Shown here: positions 1 to 8,531 of the stretch, piece by piece
How the letters are laid out: the number at the start of each line of letters is the position of its first letter
Numbering within the stretch: position 1 is the stretch's first letter
DNA from: Pseudomonas sp. B6002
GTDB taxonomy: Bacteria; Pseudomonadota; Gammaproteobacteria; Pseudomonadales; Pseudomonadaceae
Direction: 5' to 3'
Length of the DNA stretch: 64,000 nt
NCBI RefSeq assembly: GCF_013385985.1
Contig: NZ_JACAOY010000009.1
Location: 27,556 to 91,555, forward strand
Made by a program: the position numbers and the translations under genes
Notes under the pieces: generated by a model
Seen by the model: the letters and a program-made list of their open reading frames with translations, nothing else
Told to the model about the DNA's origin: nothing
Database searches by the model: none

Positions 1-328
1 CGGCGACGAATTCACGCACGCCCTGGATATCACGAATGTGTGTTTCGGCCACTTGCACCAGGTCGGCCACCGACGCCATCGCCTGGGAATAACCGCCCTT
101 GGGTGACGACGCCTCGACCCGCGTACCCACGCGCTTGCGCCGCGAGACCATGCCCTGCCCCTGCAACTGGTCGATGGCCGCGCGCACCGTGTGCCGGCTC
201 ACCGCGTACAGCGAACACAGTTCGAACTCCGTCGGCAACAACGACCCCACCGGGTAATGGCCGCTGCCAATCCTGTCGATCAAGTCCTTGGCCACCGCCG
301 CATAACGCCTCTGGCTCACGCTTTCCAT
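1..328 (-). CDS. GntR-family transcriptional regulator, N-terminal part (cut by window edge)
   Basis: About 109 residues from the ATG at 328 run off the left edge. Residues 5-70 form a GntR winged helix-turn-helix (a DLIDRIGSGHYPVG-like helix 1, then ELCSLYAVSRHTVRAAIDQL as the recognition region). The following segment, with a GTRVEA-like beta turn, resembles the start of HutC/UTRA-type members, but the effector domain is outside the window. It is transcribed away from the lyase/carrier/fumarase genes, and a perfect palindrome lies between them. It is therefore probably their local repressor, responding to the substrate of that pathway. The DNA-binding family is clear; the subfamily and ligand are inference. 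Confidence 0.85.
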   Translation of the reverse strand, partial: MESVSQRRYAAVAKDLIDRIGSGHYPVGSLLPTEFELCSLYAVSRHTVRAAIDQLQGQGMVSRRKRVGTRVEASSPKGGYSQAMASVADLVQVAETHIRDIQGVREFVA

Positions 329-386
329 TTTTACCCTCGTTGTCGTGTTGACAGTGTATCAGCACAGGCGTAATCATAATGTACGG

Positions 387-401
387 ACATATTAAATATG
401 T
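387..401. promoter_or_regulatory. Candidate GntR operator (15-bp palindrome)
   Basis: ACATATT-A-AATATGT is a perfect inverted repeat with 7-bp arms and a 1-bp centre. It lies in the 104-bp gap between the divergent GntR gene (start 328) and the lyase gene (start 433). AT-rich palindromes of this size in this position are typical GntR operators. No footprint data; inferred from position and symmetry only. Confidence 0.5.
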
Positions 402-432
402 ATGGTTTCAAAATAACAAATAGGACTTCGCC

Positions 433-1788
433 ATGTCGAGTACCGTTTTTGATTCCGCCCTGTTCCGCGACATGTTCGGCACCGCCGAAATGCGCGGTGT
501 GTTCTCCGACAAAGCGCTGATCGAGCGCTACATCGAAGTGGAAGTGGCCCTGGCCCGCGCCGAAGCCCGTTGTGGCGTGATCCCGAGCGAGGCCGCCGAG
601 CAGATCGCCGCGCTGTCACGCTACGAAGCCCTGGACCTGGCGCTGATGCAGCACGAGACCGAGATCGTCGGTTACCCGATCCTGCCGCTGGTAGAGCAAC
701 TGTCGAAGATCTGCGGCGAAGCCGGCCGCTATGTGCATTGGGGCGCCACCACCCAGGACATCATGGACACCGCCGTGGTCCTGCAGGTACGTGCGGCCCT
801 GGCGATTGTCGAGCGTGATATCCAGGCGGTACGCGGCCTGCTCGCTGGCCTGGCCGAGCGTTATCGCGACACGCCCATGGCGGGCCGTACCCACTTGCAG
901 CACGCGCTGCCGATCACCTTCGGCTACAAGTGCGCGGTGTGGCTGAGCATGTTCGACCGCCACGCCGAACGCCTGGTGGAACTGCGCCCACGGGTGGAAA
1001 TCGGCCAGTTCGCCGGCGCCGCTGGCACCCTCGCCTCCCTGGGCGACAAGGGCCTGGAAGTACAGGAAGCCTTGATGGCCGAACTCGGCCTGGGCGTCCC
1101 GCAAGCCACCTGGCACGTGGCCCGCGACGGCCTGGCCGAAACCCTGAACTTCCTCGGCCTGGTCACCGGTTCTCTGGGCAAGATCGCCCTGGACATCATG
1201 ATGATGATGACCAGCGAGCTGGGCGAGGTGTACGAGCCCTTCGTCAAGGGCCGTGGCGCCAGCAGCACCATGCCGCAGAAGCGCAACCCGATTTCCTGCG
1301 AGCTGATGTACGCCGCCGCCAAGGGCGTGCGCCAACACGCCGGGCTGATGCTCGACGCGATGATCCAGGACTTCGAACGCTCCACCGGCCCGTGGCAGGC
1401 GGAGTGGATCGCCATCCCCGAAGCCTTCGCCCTCAGCGCCGCGTCCCTGGGCCAGGCGACCTTCATGCTCGCAGGCCTGGAAGTGCGCCCCGAGCGCATG
1501 CGCAAGAACCTCGACATGACCCAGGGCCTGATCGTCGCCGAAGCCGTGATGATGGGCCTCGCCCCGGCCCTCGGCCGTCAGGTGGCCCACGACGTGGTGT
1601 ACGCCGCCTGCCGCATGGCCAACGACCAGGGCACCAGCCTGCTCGACGCCCTGCTCGCCCAGGGCGAAGCCACCGCGCAACTGGACGTGGCCGAACTGCA
1701 ACGCCTGACCGACCCGGCCAACTACCTGGGGCTGGCGCCGCAGATGGTGGATATCGCGTTGGCGCGCGAAGGCGCAGTCCCGCGCTGA
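433..1788 (+). CDS. Lyase of the fumarase/adenylosuccinate lyase superfamily, PcaB-like
   Basis: 451 residues, the usual length for 3-carboxy-cis,cis-muconate cycloisomerase/adenylosuccinate lyase relatives. The three superfamily blocks are visible: HWGATTQDIMDT near residue 102, GRTHLQHALP near 152, and the mobile catalytic loop GASSTMPQKRNP near 275 with its catalytic Ser. Family members add or remove a fumarate moiety or cycloisomerise muconate. No other protocatechuate genes are near. Instead a C4-dicarboxylate carrier and a class II fumarase follow, so an enzyme that splits a succinylated substrate to fumarate fits better than a true PcaB. The ATG at 433 follows an AGGA-like site. Superfamily certain; substrate unknown. 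Confidence 0.8.
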   Translation: MSSTVFDSALFRDMFGTAEMRGVFSDKALIERYIEVEVALARAEARCGVIPSEAAEQIAALSRYEALDLALMQHETEIVGYPILPLVEQLSKICGEAGRYVHWGATTQDIMDTAVVLQVRAALAIVERDIQAVRGLLAGLAERYRDTPMAGRTHLQHALPITFGYKCAVWLSMFDRHAERLVELRPRVEIGQFAGAAGTLASLGDKGLEVQEALMAELGLGVPQATWHVARDGLAETLNFLGLVTGSLGKIALDIMMMMTSELGEVYEPFVKGRGASSTMPQKRNPISCELMYAAAKGVRQHAGLMLDAMIQDFERSTGPWQAEWIAIPEAFALSAASLGQATFMLAGLEVRPERMRKNLDMTQGLIVAEAVMMGLAPALGRQVAHDVVYAACRMANDQGTSLLDALLAQGEATAQLDVAELQRLTDPANYLGLAPQMVDIALAREGAVPR

Positions 1789-1811
1789 TCCAACACTCAA
1801 TGCAAATCCAA

Positions 1812-1903
1812 ATGTGGGAGCGGGCTTGCCCGCGATTGCGGTGTGTCAGTCACCGGATGCATTAGCTGACAGACCGCTATCGCGGGCAAGCCCGCTCCCA
1901 CAT
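1812..1903. repeat. REPIN (inverted REP pair), GTGGGAGC type
   Basis: A left arm ATGTGGGAGCGGGCTTGCCC and its near-perfect reverse complement at 1884-1903 enclose about 50 bp of spacer. It sits between the lyase and the carrier. It can fold into a long hairpin and may attenuate or stabilise the mRNA. This copy has CGGGCTTGCCCGCG instead of the CTGGCTTGCCTGCG seen in other copies here. Confidence 0.9.
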
Positions 1904-1930
1904 TAGATCTACGGCGCTACACCGAACCAT

Positions 1931-1938
1931 AACAACAA
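1931..1938 (+). promoter_or_regulatory. CA-rich Hfq/Crc-type motif before dctA-like start
   Basis: AACAACAA lies 13 nt before the ATG at 1952, where a Shine-Dalgarno would be. In Pseudomonas, Hfq with Crc represses translation of catabolic genes through AANAANAA motifs at this position. Predicted from the motif only. Confidence 0.45.
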
Positions 1939-1951
1939 TGAGATCACAGAC

Positions 1952-3256
1952 ATGTCATCCACCCCCGCCAAAAAACCGCTCTACAAGGACCTGACCTTCC
2001 AGGTCGTCGCCGCCATGTTCCTCGGTATTGCTTTCGGCTTTCTTGCCCCCGAGCTGGCCGCCAGTTTCAAGATCCTCGGCGATATCTTCCTCAAGCTGAT
2101 CAAGACCGCCGTCGCGCCGCTGGTGTTTTTCACCGTGGTCCACGGCATCGCCTCGGCCGGTGATATCAAGCGCGTCGGCAAAGTCGGCCTGCGCGCACTG
2201 ATCTATTTTGAAGTGGTGTCGACCATCGCCCTGGCCATCGGCCTGCTGTGGGGCAACCTGCTGCAGATCGGTTCCGGCATGCACGACGCCCACCCGAGCA
2301 GCGCTGCCGCTGCCGCAGCGAGTGCCGCCGTTGCCAAGGGCCACGCGCCGGCGTCGACCATGGACTTCATCTACGGCATCTTCCCCGACAACTTCGTCGG
2401 CGCGTTTGCCGGTGGCCAACTCCTGCAGGTGCTGGTGATCTCGGTGCTGTTCGGCTTTGCCCTGCTGGCCCTGAAACCCGAGCGCCGTGAAGTCATCGAA
2501 GACGGCTTGAACCGCATCTCCGAATGTTTTTTCGAATTCATCAACCTGATCATGAAGTTCGCGCCCCTGGGCGCCTTCGGCTCGGTGGCTTACGCGGTGG
2601 GCAGCAACGGCACTGCCGTACTGATGTCCCTGGCCAACCTGGTGCTGATGTTCTACGTGGGCATTGCCTTCTTCATCTTTGTGGTGCTGGGTGCGGTGTG
2701 TCGCTTGAGCGGTTTCAGCCTGTGGCGCTTCCTCACCTACATCAAGGATGAAATCTTCATCGTGCTCGGCACCGCCTCGTCGGAAAGCGCCCTGCCCCGC
2801 CTGCTGCAAAAACTCGAGAAGTTCGGCTGTTCCAAGCAGAGCGTCGGCCTGGTGCTGCCCACCGGCTACGCCTTCAACCTCGACGGCACCTCGATCTACA
2901 TGTCGCTGTGCGTGCTGTTCATCGCCAACGCTTATGGCGTACCCCTGAGCTGGGAGCAACAGCTGGGCATCATCGCGATCATGCTGGTGACGTCCAAAGG
3001 CGCAGCGGCGGTGTCAGGCGGCAGTTTTGTGGTGTTTGCCGCCACCGTCACGGCCATCGGCGTGCTGCCGGCCGAAGGCCTGGCCCTGCTGTTTGGCGTG
3101 TACCGCTTCATGTCGATGGCGATTGCCACCTGCAACACCATCGGCAACAGTGTGGCCACCGTAGTGGTGTCCAAGTGGTCCGGCGAGTTCTCCCAGCAGA
3201 CCGCCCAGGATGAATATCAACGCGTGCTCGGCCGAGCGGCCGGCGCGGCACTTTGA
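1952..3256 (+). CDS. Dicarboxylate/amino acid:cation symporter, DctA/GltP family
   Basis: 434 residues with about eight hydrophobic segments plus re-entrant loops, the family's usual size. It shows family hallmarks: an SSESALPRLL-like serine-rich hairpin near residue 275 and a GYAFNLDGTSIYMSL block near 308. Known members import succinate, fumarate, malate, aspartate or glutamate with Na+ or H+ across the inner membrane. It follows the lyase after a REPIN and precedes the fumarase by 12 bp, so it probably brings in the pathway substrate or retrieves released fumarate. A His/Ala-rich insert (about residues 110-130, with a SSAAAAAASAAVAKG-like run) in a periplasmic loop is unusual. Family certain, substrate inferred. 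Confidence 0.88.
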   Translation: MSSTPAKKPLYKDLTFQVVAAMFLGIAFGFLAPELAASFKILGDIFLKLIKTAVAPLVFFTVVHGIASAGDIKRVGKVGLRALIYFEVVSTIALAIGLLWGNLLQIGSGMHDAHPSSAAAAAASAAVAKGHAPASTMDFIYGIFPDNFVGAFAGGQLLQVLVISVLFGFALLALKPERREVIEDGLNRISECFFEFINLIMKFAPLGAFGSVAYAVGSNGTAVLMSLANLVLMFYVGIAFFIFVVLGAVCRLSGFSLWRFLTYIKDEIFIVLGTASSESALPRLLQKLEKFGCSKQSVGLVLPTGYAFNLDGTSIYMSLCVLFIANAYGVPLSWEQQLGIIAIMLVTSKGAAAVSGGSFVVFAATVTAIGVLPAEGLALLFGVYRFMSMAIATCNTIGNSVATVVVSKWSGEFSQQTAQDEYQRVLGRAAGAAL

Positions 3257-3268
3257 CGGAGCAGCACG

Positions 3269-4660
3269 ATGCCCACTCTGCGAATCGAACACGATGCGTT
3301 TGGCCCGGTGTCCATCCCGGCCGAACGCTACTGGGGTGCACAGACCCAGCGCGCACTGGAGGTGTTCGGCGCCAAGCAGCCGTTCCCGGCCAGCCTGATC
3401 CGCGCCTTCGGCCAGCAAAAACGCGCCTGCGCCCGCGCCAATGCACGGCTTGGCGCACTCGCGCCCGCCTTGGCCGAGGCCATTGAGCTGGCCGCCCAGG
3501 ACTTGGCCAACGGACACTTTGACGCGCACTTTCCGCTGTCGATCTGGCAGACCGGCTCCGGCACCCAGACCAACATGAATGCCAACGAGGTGATCGCCAA
3601 CGGCGCCAACCTGCGGCTCGGCGGCGAGTTGGGGAGCAAGTCGCCGGTGCACCCCAACGACCACGTGAACCGTTCGCAGTCGTCCAACGACAGCTTCCCC
3701 ACGGTGATGCACCTGACCACCGTGCTGGAGTTGCGCGGTCGGCTGCTGCCTGCGCTCGGTCACCTGCGCAACGAGCTGAACGCCAAGGCCGACGCCTGGC
3801 AGGACGTGCTGAAAATCGGCCGCACCCACCTGATGGACGCGGTGCCGATGAGCCAGGGCCAGGCGTTCGGCAGTTTTGCCCAGCAGATCCACCACGGCAT
3901 CGCGCGCATCGAGGCCTGCATGCCACGCCTGCGCCTGCTGCCCCAGGGCGGCACGGCGGTGGGCACGGGGCTCAACACCCCCGAAGGCTTTGATGTGGCG
4001 TTTTGCGAGGAAATCAGCCAGCTGACCGGCGAGGCATTCCAGACCAACCCGTGCAAATTCGAAGGCATGGGCACCCACGATGCGTTGGTGGAGGTCTCCG
4101 GCGCGTTGAATGTGCTGGCGGTGTCGCTGACCAAGATCGCCAATGACATCCGCCTGCTGGGCTCAGGCCCGCGTTGCGGCCTGGGCGAGTTGATCGTGCC
4201 GGATGACGGCCTCACCTCCTCGATCATGCCCGGCAAGCGCAACCCGACCATCGCCGAAGTACTGGTGCAGGCAGCCATGCAGGTGATGGGCAATCACACC
4301 ACCATCACCCTGGCGGGGGCGTCCAGCACCTTCGAATTGAACGTGGCCAAGCCAGTGCTGATCCACAACCTGCTGCACTCGATCGAGGTGCTCACCGACT
4401 GCGTCAGCCTGTTCACCCACAAGCTGCTCAACGGCCTGGAGGTCAACCGCCCGCAACTGGCGCGCAACGTGGAGCACTCGCTGTTAATGGCCACCGTGCT
4501 CAACCCGGTGCTGGGTTATGACCGGGTGGCGCAGATCACCCGCAAGGCCGCAGACGAAGGCTTGTCGCCCAAGGAAGCGGCGGTGCAACTGGGCTTCATG
4601 ACCGCCGAGGAATACGCGCAACGCGTGCAGCCGGCGGCCATGATCCGCCCTACCCCATAG
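3269..4660 (+). CDS. Class II fumarate hydratase (FumC-like)
   Basis: 463 residues, as for class II fumarases. It has GSGTQTNMNANEVIANGA near residue 98, HPNDHVNRSQSSND near 130, GRTHLMDAVP near 186 and a catalytic loop TSSIMPGKRNP near 318. These support reversible hydration of fumarate to malate in the cytoplasm. Most FumC loops read GSSIMPGKVNP; the leading Thr and the Arg are departures, so a related substrate cannot be excluded. It starts 12 bp after the carrier, in the same operon as the lyase, and would channel lyase-derived fumarate into the TCA cycle. Its 3' end overlaps the convergent amidase by 11 bp. Confidence 0.85.
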   Translation: MPTLRIEHDAFGPVSIPAERYWGAQTQRALEVFGAKQPFPASLIRAFGQQKRACARANARLGALAPALAEAIELAAQDLANGHFDAHFPLSIWQTGSGTQTNMNANEVIANGANLRLGGELGSKSPVHPNDHVNRSQSSNDSFPTVMHLTTVLELRGRLLPALGHLRNELNAKADAWQDVLKIGRTHLMDAVPMSQGQAFGSFAQQIHHGIARIEACMPRLRLLPQGGTAVGTGLNTPEGFDVAFCEEISQLTGEAFQTNPCKFEGMGTHDALVEVSGALNVLAVSLTKIANDIRLLGSGPRCGLGELIVPDDGLTSSIMPGKRNPTIAEVLVQAAMQVMGNHTTITLAGASSTFELNVAKPVLIHNLLHSIEVLTDCVSLFTHKLLNGLEVNRPQLARNVEHSLLMATVLNPVLGYDRVAQITRKAADEGLSPKEAAVQLGFMTAEEYAQRVQPAAMIRPTP

Positions 4661-6128
4661 CCCCCGGCACCTGGAACCCACCGACCACCTCCGCAAGGTA
4701 TTCGGCAAACTTGATCGTGGTGCGATCGGCAAACGGCGCACCGATGATCTGCACGCCTACCGGCAACCCCTGGCGTGTCAGGCCAATGGGCGCGCTGGTG
4801 GCCGGCAGGCCCATCAGGGTGGCCGGCGCAATCCACTTGTACAGGTCGGCGTAGTGACGCTTCTGGCCGTCAACCTGCAGGGTGCGCAGGCTGATGACCC
4901 TGGAGTGGTCATGGGCAAACGCCGTGGTGAAGGTGGGCGGCGCCAGGATCACGTCGACGTCATCGAAGGTCTTGAGGAAAGCTTCACGCAGGCGCAAGCC
5001 CGCCTCATGGGCCTTCAACCAATCGGCATGGCCCATGGCGCTGCCCTGGTAGAACTTGTCGGCATGCTGCGGCGTGTCCATCACCCGGCCCAGCGCCCGC
5101 AACAGCGGAGCCATCAGCCCCATGAAACACCGCTTGGACGCTGGCAACGACACACCCAGCTCAGCGCCCAGTTGCAACAGGTAGGCGGCAAACAAGCGCT
5201 CCAGCGACGCCCCTTTGGGCGCGCCCTGCACCACCTCCACACCCGCCGCTTCCAGGCTCAGGCGCAATTGGCGATAGGCCTCGGTCATGCCCTGGTCGAG
5301 GGGGCAATCGACATCGTCGGTCCACAGCAACACACGAAAGGTCTTCAGAGACGTAGGGCGCGGCGCTGGCAGCTGTAATTGCCAACCGGGTTGCCCGGCC
5401 GGTGGTGCGGCGGCGATCACGTCCAGCATCAACTGCAGGTCGGCGGCACTGCGCGCCAAGGGCCCGACCACGTTCAACGCCCCCTCTGCCAGGTCACCCG
5501 GTGCTCCGGGGATATGCCCGCGCTGGGACACGATGCCGTGGGTGGGTTTGTGCCCATACACGCCGGTAAAGTGCGACGGGATGCGTATCGAGCCGCCAAT
5601 GTCGCTGCCCAGCTCCAACGCGGTGAAGCCCGCCGCCAACGCAACCGCAGCGCCCCCTGAAGAACCGCCGGGTGTCAGCGCCAGGTTCCAGGGGTTGTGG
5701 GTGGTGCCGAACAGGCTGTTGTAAGTCTGGATATCCCCGGCCATGGTCGGCACGTTGGTCTTGCCGAACACAATGGCACCGGCATCTTCCAGGCGCTTGA
5801 CCGCCACCGCCGACTGCGCCGGCCGATGCTCGCGCAACGCGGCGGCACCTGCGGTGCACGGCATACCGAGCACTTCAAAGGTGTCCTTGATAGTAATCGG
5901 CAAACCGTGCAGAGGCCCCAGCGGCAGGCCATTGCGCACCGCCGTGTCGGCCAGGTCGGCCTTGAGGCGCGCCTGCGCGAGGTCCAGGGTGACCACACTG
6001 TTGAGCGCCGGGTTGAGCATCTCCAGGCGCGCCAGGTAGCTGTCGAGCAAGGCGCGACTGCTTTGGCGGCCGGCCGCGATGTCGGCGAGCAGCTCGGTGG
6101 CGCTGCGGTAAGGGGTGTCGGTGCTCAT
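4650..6128 (-). CDS. Amidase (amidase-signature family)
   Basis: 492 residues from the ATG at 6128; a longer in-frame extension lacks support. The amidase-signature Ser-cisSer-Lys triad is recognisable: Lys in PITIKDTFEV near residue 83, then GGSSGGAAVALAAGF near 155-170. Such enzymes hydrolyse carboxamides in the cytoplasm; substrates range from acetamide-like to aryl or peptide amides. It is not clustered with gatB or gatC, so it is not a tRNA amidotransferase subunit. It lies downstream, in the same direction, of an amino-acid binding protein and a PLP lyase, suggesting a role in using an amide or amino acid. Confidence 0.85.
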   Translation of the reverse strand: MSTDTPYRSATELLADIAAGRQSSRALLDSYLARLEMLNPALNSVVTLDLAQARLKADLADTAVRNGLPLGPLHGLPITIKDTFEVLGMPCTAGAAALREHRPAQSAVAVKRLEDAGAIVFGKTNVPTMAGDIQTYNSLFGTTHNPWNLALTPGGSSGGAAVALAAGFTALELGSDIGGSIRIPSHFTGVYGHKPTHGIVSQRGHIPGAPGDLAEGALNVVGPLARSAADLQLMLDVIAAAPPAGQPGWQLQLPAPRPTSLKTFRVLLWTDDVDCPLDQGMTEAYRQLRLSLEAAGVEVVQGAPKGASLERLFAAYLLQLGAELGVSLPASKRCFMGLMAPLLRALGRVMDTPQHADKFYQGSAMGHADWLKAHEAGLRLREAFLKTFDDVDVILAPPTFTTAFAHDHSRVISLRTLQVDGQKRHYADLYKWIAPATLMGLPATSAPIGLTRQGLPVGVQIIGAPFADRTTIKFAEYLAEVVGGFQVPGAMG

Positions 6129-6245
6129 GGGCGGCGGGCTCGGCGGTTGTTCAGGTCTACCGGTAAACACCTGAGCCCGCCCGGATATTCCATAGACGCC
6201 GATACGGTATGCGCCTGCCCGTTCAGGCAAGCGTTCGCGGCCCTC

Positions 6246-7265
6246 TCACCGCACCGGTGGCGCGTACTGGATACCGCCGTTGTTCCACAGGTTGTTCAAA
6301 CCCCGGTCGATGGCCAGCGGCGTCTCCGGCCCGAACGCGCGGTTGAACACCTCGCCATAGCTGCCCACCTGCTTGACCACCTGCACCACCCAATCCCGGG
6401 GCAGTTTCAGGTCCTTGCCGTACTCGCCATCGGCGCCGAGCAAGCGCGCCACGTCCGGGTTCCGGGTGGTCTTGGCTTGGGCCTCGACATTGGCCGATGT
6501 CACCCCGGCCTCTTCCGCGTTGAGCATCGCAAACAGCGTCCAGCGCACAATACTGAACCACTCATCATCACCGCGACGCACCGACGGCCCCATGGGTTCC
6601 TTGGAAATCGTCTCCGGCAGGATCACAAAGTCGGACGGCGTGGTCATCTGGCTGCGCTGGGCATTGAGCTGCGACTTGTCGGCGGTGATCACATCACAGC
6701 GCCCGGCCTGCAAGGCCTTGGCGGTTTCTTCGGAGGTGTCGAAGGTGATTGGCGTGAACTTGAGCCCACGACTGCGGAAGAAGTCCGAAGTGTTCAGTTC
6801 GGTGGTGGTACCGGCCTGGATGCAGATCGACGCGCCATCCAGTTCAGTGGCACTGCTCACCCCCAGCTTCTTGTTGACCATGAAACCGGCACCGTCGTAG
6901 TAGGTGACTCCGGTGAAAACCAGGCCCATGCCGGCGTCGCGGGAGCTGGTCCAGGTGGTGCTGCGCGACAGGATATCGATCTCGCCGGACTGCAACGCGG
7001 CCAGGCGCTCCTTGCCGTTGGTGGGGGTGAACCGCACTTTTCCCGCATCGCCGAACACCGCAGCGGCCACCGCGTGGCAGACGTCCACGTCGATGCCCTG
7101 TTGCTTGCCATTCTTGTCCGGCACCGAGAACCCCGGGATGCCGTCGGACACCCCGCATTGGATAAAGCCTTTCTTGTGAATCGCATCCAGGGTGGCGCCG
7201 GCGTGTACCAGGCCACTGGCGCCCAGGACGGCGCCCGCGATCATCAAACGCGTGAAGGTTTTCAT
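6246..7265 (-). CDS. General amino-acid ABC transporter substrate-binding protein (AapJ-like)
   Basis: 339 residues with a signal peptide (MKTFTRLMIAGAVLGASGLVHA) and a family-3 solute-binding fold: an IQCGVSDGIPGFSVPD start and a GIDVDVCHAVAAAVFGD block, as in AapJ/BztA. It would bind L-amino acids in the periplasm. Its start overlaps the stop of the PLP lyase (ATGA), so the two are translationally coupled. No permease or ATPase genes are adjacent, so it must share a membrane complex encoded elsewhere or act in sensing. Family call strong; ligand unknown. Confidence 0.88.
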   Translation of the reverse strand: MKTFTRLMIAGAVLGASGLVHAGATLDAIHKKGFIQCGVSDGIPGFSVPDKNGKQQGIDVDVCHAVAAAVFGDAGKVRFTPTNGKERLAALQSGEIDILSRSTTWTSSRDAGMGLVFTGVTYYDGAGFMVNKKLGVSSATELDGASICIQAGTTTELNTSDFFRSRGLKFTPITFDTSEETAKALQAGRCDVITADKSQLNAQRSQMTTPSDFVILPETISKEPMGPSVRRGDDEWFSIVRWTLFAMLNAEEAGVTSANVEAQAKTTRNPDVARLLGADGEYGKDLKLPRDWVVQVVKQVGSYGEVFNRAFGPETPLAIDRGLNNLWNNGGIQYAPPVR

Positions 7266-8440
7266 TGCCCATCTCCGTGGTTATCTGCTTGGGAAAACGC
7301 GTGTTCAAGGTCGGCGATCAGGTCGTCGACGTGCTCCAGGCCGATGTTGAAACGCACCAGCCGATCGCTGTACTGGCGCACATCGCGGTTGAGGTTGAAA
7401 TGCGGCGCCACCAGGCTGGTCACGCCGCCCCAGCTGTAGCCGAGGTGAAACAGGTTGAGGCGGTCGATGAAGTCCAGCAGCGCCTCGCCCGCCAGCGTCG
7501 GGCGGAACACCACCGAAAACACGCTGGTGGAACCGGTGAAGTCGCGCAGCCACAACGCGTGACCCGGGCAATCGGGAAATGCCGGGTGCAATACCCTTTC
7601 CACTTCGGGGCGGGTCTTGAGCCATTGCGCCACTTGCAAGGTGCTGGTCTGCAAATGAGCCAAGCGCACCCAAAGGGTCTGCAGGCCGCGCAAGGCCAGG
7701 CTGCAATCGTCGGGCGAGACCGCCATGCCCAGCAGCGAACGCGCCTGGCCAAGGGCCTGGTAATGCACTTCGCTGCGGGTCGACACCGAGCCCAACAGCA
7801 GGTCGCTGTGGCCACCGATGTACTTGGTGAGGGCTTGGATCGACACGTCCACACCGTGGGCATAGGCGTCGAAAAACACCCCGCTGGCGTAGGTGTTGTC
7901 CAGCGCCAGCACCACGCCCGCCGCCCGCGCCACTTCAGCAATAGCGGGCACGTCCTGGATTTCCATGGTGGCCGAGCCCGGGCTCTCACACCAGATCAGG
8001 GTGGTGTTGGGGCGGATCAACGTAGCGATCTCGGCGCCGATCATCGGGTCGTAGGTCTGCACCGCGATGCCCAGCCTGGCCAGCAGGTCACGGGCCAGGT
8101 CGTTGTTGGGGCCGTAGGCGCTCTGCGGCACCAGCACATGGTCACCCGCACCGCAGAAAGCGAAGTACACCAGGGCAATCGCCGCCTGGCCGCCCGGGGT
8201 GATAAAGCAATGCTCGGCGCCCTCCAGTTGGGCAACGCGCGCGGCCAGCTCCAGGCTGGTGGGCGTACCGTGCAGGCCGTAGGCATAGGGCACGCGCTCG
8301 GGGCACCAGTCGTCGCGCACTTCGCGGGCACTGCCAAACAGGGTGGTGGAGCCGCGATGGGTGGCCGTGGCCAACGATCGAAAACCGCCGGGTGCGCGGG
8401 GCGTGGGGTCGAGCAAGGTGGTTTGGATATGGCGAGGCAT
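7262..8440 (-). CDS. Cys/Met-metabolism PLP-dependent lyase (cystathionine beta/gamma-lyase family)
   Basis: 392 residues, typical for cystathionine beta-lyase, MetB or methionine gamma-lyase enzymes. The motif SIQALTKYIGGHSDLLLGSV (about residues 195-214) carries the PLP-binding Lys. An ITPGGQAAIALVYF-like phosphate-binding region lies near residue 80. The enzyme would cleave C-S bonds of cystathionine, cysteine-conjugate or methionine-type substrates. Coupling to the binding protein 6246-7265 suggests that it processes an imported sulfur amino acid. The exact reaction cannot be read from sequence. Confidence 0.85.
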   Translation of the reverse strand: MPRHIQTTLLDPTPRAPGGFRSLATATHRGSTTLFGSAREVRDDWCPERVPYAYGLHGTPTSLELAARVAQLEGAEHCFITPGGQAAIALVYFAFCGAGDHVLVPQSAYGPNNDLARDLLARLGIAVQTYDPMIGAEIATLIRPNTTLIWCESPGSATMEIQDVPAIAEVARAAGVVLALDNTYASGVFFDAYAHGVDVSIQALTKYIGGHSDLLLGSVSTRSEVHYQALGQARSLLGMAVSPDDCSLALRGLQTLWVRLAHLQTSTLQVAQWLKTRPEVERVLHPAFPDCPGHALWLRDFTGSTSVFSVVFRPTLAGEALLDFIDRLNLFHLGYSWGGVTSLVAPHFNLNRDVRQYSDRLVRFNIGLEHVDDLIADLEHAFSQADNHGDGQ

Positions 8441-8531
8441 GACAGAGGTTCCACTTCCAGATGATGGAAAAAATCATAGGGAGTGGCACCACTGCGGCGA
8501 TTGAACGTTCTTGCGCTTTACGAAAATAAAC

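Noticed and set aside
433-1788. Assignment of the lyase as PcaB of protocatechuate degradation
   Set aside because: No pcaC, pcaD, pcaG, pcaH or related genes nearby; carrier and fumarase neighbours suggest a fumarate-forming reaction.
616-1800. Long minus-strand open frame opposite the lyase gene
   Set aside because: His/Gln/Gly-rich composition typical of antisense frames in high-GC genes; the plus strand encodes a complete enzyme with conserved motifs.
5697-7439. 580-codon plus-strand open frame
   Set aside because: Crosses three well-supported minus-strand genes (amidase, binding protein, lyase), has no family motif and is Arg/His-rich, so it is a shadow frame.
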